64,000 nt of DNA from NCBI RefSeq assembly GCF_025966695.1, contig NZ_JAOEIY010000003.1, positions 1 to 64,000 of the forward strand, written 5' to 3'. Each line of letters begins with the position of its first letter. Position 1 is the stretch's first letter. Below the pieces are notes generated by a model. That model worked only from the letters and a program-made list of their open reading frames with translations, was not told the origin of the DNA and did not search any database. Origin of the DNA: Stutzerimonas sp. S1. GTDB lineage: Bacteria; Pseudomonadota; Gammaproteobacteria; Pseudomonadales; Pseudomonadaceae. Below are positions 59,464-64,000 of the stretch, one piece after another. Position numbers and translations under genes: made by a program.

Positions 59464-59979
59464 TTACATCGCCTGCAGGCGGAACAGGGCGATCTTGTTG
59501 ATTTCCGCCAGCGCCCGGGCGAATTCCTGCTCGGGCTCGTTGTGGATGCGTTCCTCGAACGCGGCGAGGATCTGGTGCCGGTTGCTGCCCTTGACCGCCA
59601 TGATGAAGGGGAAGCCGAACTTGGCCTTGTAGGCCTCGTTGAGTTCGGTGAAACGGGCGAACTCGTCCGGCGTGCATTCGTGGATGCCGGCGCCGGCCTG
59701 TTCCGAGGTGCTCGATGCGGTCAGCTCGCCGCGCACGGCGGCCTTGCCGGCCAGGTCCGGGTGGGCGTTGACCAGTGCCAGTTGGGTCTCGCGGTCAGCG
59801 GCGAGCATGGCCTGGGACAGGCGGGTGTGCAGCACCTCGACATAGTCCAGCGTCTCGTCTACGCCGGCGCCATAGACCGTCTCGGCGACCCAGGGCGAAT
59901 GCTCGTAGACATCGGCGAAGGCGGCGACGAAGGCGTCGCGATCCAGCGTCGAGGGTTTGATCGTCTTGAAGGGCGTCAT
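59464..59979 (-). CDS. uraD: 2-oxo-4-hydroxy-4-carboxy-5-ureidoimidazoline (OHCU) decarboxylase
   Basis: A 171-residue helical protein. The catalytic His is in NAHPDLAG, with SEQAGAG and the [11 protein letters not shown] segment conserved in UraD. It stereospecifically decarboxylates OHCU to S-allantoin. The ATG at 59979 overlaps the puuE stop codon by four bases (ATGA), indicating coupling. The longer open frame upstream lies inside puuE. Confidence 0.96.
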   Translation of the reverse strand: MTPFKTIKPSTLDRDAFVAAFADVYEHSPWVAETVYGAGVDETLDYVEVLHTRLSQAMLAADRETQLALVNAHPDLAGKAAVRGELTASSTSEQAGAGIHECTPDEFARFTELNEAYKAKFGFPFIMAVKGSNRHQILAAFEERIHNEPEQEFARALAEINKIALFRLQAM

Positions 59980-60908
59980 GCGTTGCGCTCCGCGGTGAAA
60001 GGGTGGGTGGCGTGCCAGTGGCGGGCGATATCCACGCGCCGGGCGAACCAGACCTTCTCGTGGCTCTTCACGTAGTCGATGAAACGGGCCAGTGACGCCA
60101 AACGCGCCGGGCGGCCGAGCAGCCGGCAGTGCATGCCGATGGACAGCATCTTCGGCGCGCCTTCGCAACCTTCGGCGTAGAGCACGTCGAAGGCATCCTT
60201 CAGGTAGGTGAAGAAGTCGTCGCCACTGTTGAAGCCCTGCACCTGGGTGAAGCGCATGTCGTTGGTGTCCAGCGTGTAGGGGATCACCAGATGCGGCTTG
60301 TCCGGCGTCGACTCGGGGTCCCAGTAGGGCAGGTCGTCGTCGTAGGTGTCGGAGTCGTAGAGAAAACCGCCTTCCTCGCGCACCAGACGCCGGGTGTTGG
60401 GGCCGGTGCGGCCGGTGTACCAGCCCAGCGGGCGCTCGCCGGTGATCTCGCTGAGGATGCGGATGGCTTCCTGCATGTGCTCGCGCTCCTGCGCCTCATC
60501 CATGTACTGGTAGTCGATCCAGCGATAGCCGTGGCTGCAGATTTCGTGACCGGCGCCGGCCATCGCCTTGATCAGCTCGGGATGACGCTGGGCAGCCATG
60601 GCGACGGCGAAGATGGTCAGCGGGATGTCGTGCCTGTCGAACAGCTTGAGCAGGCGCCATACGCCGGCGCGACTGCCGTATTCGTAGAGCGACTCCATGC
60701 TCATGTGGCGCACGCCCTGCAGCGGCTGTGCGGCGACCATTTCGGAGAGGAAGGCTTCGGATTCCTTGTCGCCGTGCAGCACGCAGCGCTCGCCGCCTTC
60801 CTCGTAATTGAGCACGAAGGACAGGGCGATGCGGGCGTCACCCGGCCAGTGCGGGTGCGGCGGATTGGCTGCGTAACCGATAAGGTCGCGTGGGTAGTCG
60901 GCGGTCAC
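59976..60908 (-). CDS. puuE: Allantoinase PuuE (polysaccharide-deacetylase family)
   Basis: A 310-residue NodB-homology enzyme: YPRDLIGYAANPPHPHWPGDARIALSFVLNYEEGGE, GHEICSHGYRWIDYQ and SIGMHCRLLGRPARL. This is the cofactor-light allantoinase type found beside uraD, distinct from the amidohydrolase AllB. It opens allantoin to allantoate. It leads the puuE-uraD-alc-allA-puuD line, and its promoter region carries a TTGTATACAA palindrome at about 51 bases from the start codon. Confidence 0.95.
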   Translation of the reverse strand: MTADYPRDLIGYAANPPHPHWPGDARIALSFVLNYEEGGERCVLHGDKESEAFLSEMVAAQPLQGVRHMSMESLYEYGSRAGVWRLLKLFDRHDIPLTIFAVAMAAQRHPELIKAMAGAGHEICSHGYRWIDYQYMDEAQEREHMQEAIRILSEITGERPLGWYTGRTGPNTRRLVREEGGFLYDSDTYDDDLPYWDPESTPDKPHLVIPYTLDTNDMRFTQVQGFNSGDDFFTYLKDAFDVLYAEGCEGAPKMLSIGMHCRLLGRPARLASLARFIDYVKSHEKVWFARRVDIARHWHATHPFTAERNA

Positions 60909-60958
60909 TGGGCTGCTTCCTGTATGGCGGGTCGCTTAGGTGCGATCGGATGGTGCGA

Positions 60959-60968
60959 TTGTATACAA
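60959..60968. promoter_or_regulatory. TTGTATACAA palindrome, puuE-proximal operator candidate
   Basis: A perfect 10-bp palindrome in the puuE-uraH divergent spacer, repeated exactly 159 bases to the right. The T-N-G-T-N3-A-C-N-A type spacing is that of FadR-subfamily GntR operators. Confidence 0.6.
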
Positions 60969-61117
60969 AATGAAAGGCGGTCTGTAAACCACAAAAGAGG
61001 TTCGTTTCGTCATTTCGGTGCTGGCGCTATACCGCGTGCTTCCCGATCGAGCTGCCAGTTAGCTGAGGCGTCAGTGTCATTGCTAAGCAGGAAGCGAGCC
61101 AGGCGTGCTCCGAATTC

Positions 61118-61127
61118 TTGTATACAA
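61118..61127. promoter_or_regulatory. TTGTATACAA palindrome, uraH-proximal operator candidate
   Basis: An identical second copy 77 bases before the uraH start codon. Confidence 0.6.
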
Positions 61128-61204
61128 AAAACATAATTCTTGTCTTGAGTGTGCGTGTCCGCTTTGGCTATGCTCGGGCTACTTGCAAACAAGCGGAGGT
61201 GCCC

Positions 61205-61558
61205 GTGGGACGTCTGACCACTCACGTACTCGATGCTGCTCACGGCTGTCCGGGCAGTGGTATCAAGGTGACGCTGTTTCGCGTCGAAGATCAGCAGCTG
61301 ACCGCCGTGGCGATGCGGGAGACCAACGCCGACGGTCGCTGTGACCAGCCGCTGCTCGAGGGCGATGATTACCGGTCGGGCGTCTATCAGTTGCATTTCC
61401 AGGCGGGGGACTACTACCGCCGCCGCGGTGTGGTGCTTGGTGAGCCGGCGTTTCTCGATGAGGTGGTGCTGAGGTTCGGTATCGATGCCGGGCAGGATCA
61501 TTACCATGTGCCGCTGCTGATTTCGCCCTATAGCTACTCGACCTATCGGGGCAGCTGA
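61205..61558 (+). CDS. uraH: 5-Hydroxyisourate hydrolase (transthyretin-like)
   Basis: A 117-residue transthyretin-like enzyme from the GTG at 61205 with GGAGG at five bases. LTTHVLDAAHGCPG and the C-terminal tetrapeptide YRGS mark hydroxyisourate hydrolases rather than transthyretins. It hydrolyses 5-hydroxyisourate, the PuuD product, to OHCU for UraD. It is divergent from puuE and shares its operator region. Confidence 0.96.
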   Translation: MGRLTTHVLDAAHGCPGSGIKVTLFRVEDQQLTAVAMRETNADGRCDQPLLEGDDYRSGVYQLHFQAGDYYRRRGVVLGEPAFLDEVVLRFGIDAGQDHYHVPLLISPYSYSTYRGS

Positions 61559-61874
61559 GGCGGTTCTGGTTCAGTGCTGACTCTTATGGAGTCCCTTTTG
61601 CCCGCCGTAATGGCGGGTTCTTTATTCGCGAGGGTTGATGCCTCGTGGTGAGCGCGGTCCGCAGCACCTGCGTGGGCGCGGTCTTGACCGCAAAAAAAGT
61701 TGGCACGGAGCGCACTGGGCATCAGACCCACAGCTGTGCGCTCCCCGGAGGAAAACGCTGCGCGGTTTTCCACCCTACGATCCTTTCCCGGATGCCGGCG
61801 ATTCTTGGCAATACAAGGTGACGCGCCGTGCAAGGCGCGTCGCTCCAACATCACGCCGCTAGTCACGCACCACC
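61559..61874. other. 316-base intergenic region with a weak terminator and a REP-like element
   Basis: CCCGCC (61601-61606) and GGCGGG (61612-61617) followed by TTCTTT may terminate uraH. The rest holds one REP-like palindrome and no supportable gene. Confidence 0.6.
61750..61777 (+). repeat. REP-like palindrome copy 3
   Basis: GGAAAAC, loop GCTGCGCG, GTTTTCC then ACCCTAC. It shares loop length, loop sequence (one mismatch) and tail with the two copies between gcl and hyi. Confidence 0.75.
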
Positions 61875-62501
61875 TCACCGGCTCATCAACGAAGCCGCCC
61901 CCGCGCCCCCGAACAACGCCGCGCTGGTCCGGTTGAACCATACGTGCCCCCTTCCGGTGCGCAAATAGCGCGCCGCCCCTTGCGCGCCCAGCCCATAGGC
62001 CAGCTTGCAGCACAGATCGAGCACCGCCCAGGTCAGGATCATCACCAGCAGTTGCGGCAACAATGGCTGCCCGGCGCTGAGAAACTGCGGCAGAAAGGCG
62101 GCGAAGAACAGGATGTCCTTCGGATTGCTGCCACCCAGCAGAAACGCCCGGCCGAACAGTCGACCGAAGCGCGGTGACGGGTTCGCTGCTTCGATTTCCC
62201 GCGCGGCCGGCGTCTGGCGTGCTTCCTGCCAGCTCTGCCAGGCCAGGTAGAACAGGTACAGCGCACCGACCAGCTTGAGCGCGCTGAACAGCCGCTCCGA
62301 GGCCATCAATAGCGCGCCAAGCCCGAGTGCCGAGGTGCTGAGCAGGAGGATCGAAGCCGTCACCCCGCCGAGGAATGCCGGCCACGAACGGCGTACGCCG
62401 TAGTTCAGGCTGTTGCTGATCATCAACAGCGACAGCGGGCCGGGGATAAGGATCACCACCAGCGCCGCACTCGCATACAGCAACCAGGTTTCCAGACTCA
62501 T
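61875..62501 (-). CDS. LysE/RhtB family transporter
   Basis: A 208-residue protein with five or six hydrophobic segments and the RhtB pattern LVVILIPGPLSLLMISNSLNYGVRRSWPAFLGG and LLGGSNPKDILFFAAFLPQF. It would export an amino acid or related metabolite through the inner membrane. The ATG at 62501 has AGGAGG five bases upstream. The substrate is unknown and it need not belong to the purine pathway. Confidence 0.92.
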   Translation of the reverse strand: MSLETWLLYASAALVVILIPGPLSLLMISNSLNYGVRRSWPAFLGGVTASILLLSTSALGLGALLMASERLFSALKLVGALYLFYLAWQSWQEARQTPAAREIEAANPSPRFGRLFGRAFLLGGSNPKDILFFAAFLPQFLSAGQPLLPQLLVMILTWAVLDLCCKLAYGLGAQGAARYLRTGRGHVWFNRTSAALFGGAGAASLMSR

Positions 62502-62525
62502 CACATCCTCCTGACAAATGAAAAT

Positions 62526-62548
62526 GCCCCGTCGCAGCGCGACGGGGC
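62526..62548 (-). terminator. Terminator of the AzgA-type permease gene
   Basis: GCCCCGTCGC (62526-62535) pairs perfectly with GCGACGGGGC (62539-62548) around a 3-base loop; on the minus strand ATTTTCATTT follows. Confidence 0.88.
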
Positions 62549-62565
62549 GGTGTTGCGCGCCAGGC

Positions 62566-63912
62566 TCAGAGAAATGCGAACTTGGCGATGAAGATCACGC
62601 ACAGCACATACAGGCTGATCGACACCTTGTCACGCTGGCCAGTCAGCAGCTTGAGCGTGGCGTAGGTCAAGAAGCCCAGCGCGATACCGTTGGCGATGGA
62701 AAAGGTCAGCGGCATCATCACCACGGTGACGATGGCCGGGATGGTGTCGGTGTGGTCTTTCCAGTCGATATTGGCCAGGCCGCTCATCATCAGCATCGCC
62801 ACGTAGATCAGCGCGCCGGCGGTGGCGTAGGCGGGGATCATGCCGGCCAGCGGGGCGAAGAACATGGCGATCAGGAACAGCACGCCGACGGTCACCGCGG
62901 TCAGGCCGGTGCGACCGCCAGCAGCGACGCCCGCAGCACTTTCCACGTAGCTGGTCACCGGCGGGCAACCGACGAACGCGCCGACCACGCTGGAGCTGCT
63001 GTCGGCCTTCAGCGCGCGGGAGAGGTTCTCGATCTTGCCGTCTTCGTTGACCAGATTGGCTCGATGGGCGACGCCCATCAGGGTGCCGGCGGTATCGAAC
63101 ATGTTCACGAAGAGGAAGGCGAGGATCACGCTGACCATCGCCACGTTGAGTGCGCCGGCGATGTCCATCGCCAGCCAGGTCGGCGCCAGGCTCGGTGGCA
63201 TCGACACCAGGCCGTTGTACTCCACCAGTCCCAGCGCCCAGCCGATGGCGGTGACGGTCAGCATGCTGACCAGGATCGCGCCGAACACGTTGCGGTGGCT
63301 GAGCACGGCAATCATCAGGAAGCACACGGCGGCCAGCAGTGCCGAGGGCTCGCCGAATGAGCCCATGGTCAGCAGCGTGGCCGGGCTGTCGACGACGATG
63401 CCGGCGGTCTTCAGCCCGATCAGCCCGAGAAACAGGCCGACGCCGGCGCCCATGGCGAAGCGCAGGCTCATGGGGATGCTGTTGAGCAGCCATTCGCGGA
63501 TGCGCGACAGGCTCATGATCATGAACAGTACGCCGGAGATGAACACGGCGCCCAGGGCGATCTGCCAGCTGTAGCCCATCTCGCCGACCACCGTGTAGGT
63601 GAAGAAGGCATTCAGACCCATCCCCGGCGCCAGGCCGACCGGCCAGTTGGCATAGAGTCCCATGAGGAAGCAGCCCAGTGCCGCGCCGATGCACGTGGCG
63701 ACGAAGGCCGCGCCGTGATCGACGCCAGCATCAGCCATGATGTTCGGGTTGACGAAGATGATGTAGGCCATGGTGACGAAGGTCGTCAGGCCGGCGAGCA
63801 GCTCGGTGCGGATGCTGGTGCGGTGTTCGCTCAGCTTGAACAGGCGTTCGAGCAGGCGAGGTGACGAGTGCGGCAGGGCAGCGGTCTGGTGCTGCGACTT
63901 GGTGCTTTGCAT
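62566..63912 (-). CDS. NCS2/AzgA-family guanine-hypoxanthine (adenine) permease
   Basis: A 448-residue polytopic protein of the AzgA group: RTELLAGLTTFVTMAYIIFVNPNIM, GLAPGMGLNAFFTYTVV and NMFDTAGTLMGVAHRANLVNEDGK with GCPPVTSYVESAAGVAAGGRTGLTA. These are typical of purine:proton symporters such as GhxP/AdeP. It supplies purines to the catabolic genes in this region. The ATG at 63912 follows GAGGAACACC. Upstream sequence to the window end shows no gene. Confidence 0.94.
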   Translation of the reverse strand: MQSTKSQHQTAALPHSSPRLLERLFKLSEHRTSIRTELLAGLTTFVTMAYIIFVNPNIMADAGVDHGAAFVATCIGAALGCFLMGLYANWPVGLAPGMGLNAFFTYTVVGEMGYSWQIALGAVFISGVLFMIMSLSRIREWLLNSIPMSLRFAMGAGVGLFLGLIGLKTAGIVVDSPATLLTMGSFGEPSALLAAVCFLMIAVLSHRNVFGAILVSMLTVTAIGWALGLVEYNGLVSMPPSLAPTWLAMDIAGALNVAMVSVILAFLFVNMFDTAGTLMGVAHRANLVNEDGKIENLSRALKADSSSSVVGAFVGCPPVTSYVESAAGVAAGGRTGLTAVTVGVLFLIAMFFAPLAGMIPAYATAGALIYVAMLMMSGLANIDWKDHTDTIPAIVTVVMMPLTFSIANGIALGFLTYATLKLLTGQRDKVSISLYVLCVIFIAKFAFL

Positions 63913-64000
63913 GGGTGTTCCTCATCGTTCTTGTTGTCGATCACCCGGAGCGGCGCTCCCGAGGGCTGGGTGACGTGCATGCCCTTCGCTTCCCGGTTAT

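Noticed and set aside
63913-64000. Purine riboswitch before the AzgA-type permease
   Set aside because: The 88 bases available do not show the conserved purine-aptamer core; the rest lies outside the window.

Overview
The window is high-GC chromosomal DNA from a gammaproteobacterium. Protein content and gene order point to Pseudomonas in the broad sense, most likely the P. stutzeri (Stutzerimonas) group. From memory, three blocks match P. aeruginosa PAO1 neighbourhoods: ampG/yajQ/panE/groESL through bifA/sodB/argP (PA436x-PA4398), ppyR-fhp (PA2663-2664), and pyk-ttuD-glxR-hyi-gcl plus the ureide genes (PA1498-1519). No tRNA, rRNA, CRISPR array, insertion sequence or prophage was seen. Genes are densely packed on both strands.

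Layout. 1-2.4 kb: the 3' end of ahpF, its terminator, and a DUF3182/hydrolase pair. 2.4-8 kb (minus): a tight five-gene operon of a REC/degenerate-GGDEF protein, panE-like reductase, sensor kinase, PduO-type cobalamin adenosyltransferase and a pore-less voltage-sensor-like membrane protein. 8-17.4 kb: yajQ, an MscS channel, ampG, an alkyltransferase-like protein, DUF481, an SDR, a HugZ/PNPOx-like protein, fxsA and groES-groEL behind a heat-shock-type promoter. 17.4-24.9 kb (minus): a chemoreceptor and an iron-type cluster (imelysin, di-haem oxidoreductase, second imelysin, DUF1513). 24.9-36.3 kb: LemA, a GIDE/EF-hand membrane protein, a spermidine-synthase-like protein, bifA, sodB, divergent argO/argP, a coiled-coil membrane protein, a diguanylate cyclase and pncB. 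36.6-39 kb: a small KGG stress protein, ppyR, flavohaemoprotein and a DUF2188 protein, with a striking long palindrome upstream of fhp.

39-64 kb is the largest functional theme: purine ring and glyoxylate catabolism. Tsx and two purine-type permeases provide uptake. PuuD, UraH, UraD, PuuE, Alc and AllA convert urate to glyoxylate and urea. Gcl, Hyi/GlxR, TtuD and pyruvate kinase carry glyoxylate through tartronate semialdehyde and glycerate to pyruvate. LysR and RutR-like TetR regulators are embedded. A CPA2 antiporter and a P-type ATPase interrupt the cluster. Matching TTGT-N2-ACAA palindromes in the puuE/uraH and permease promoters suggest a shared, unidentified regulator. xthA and a DUF2383 protein also lie here.

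All assignments come from reading the sequence and remembered family signatures; no database search was run.
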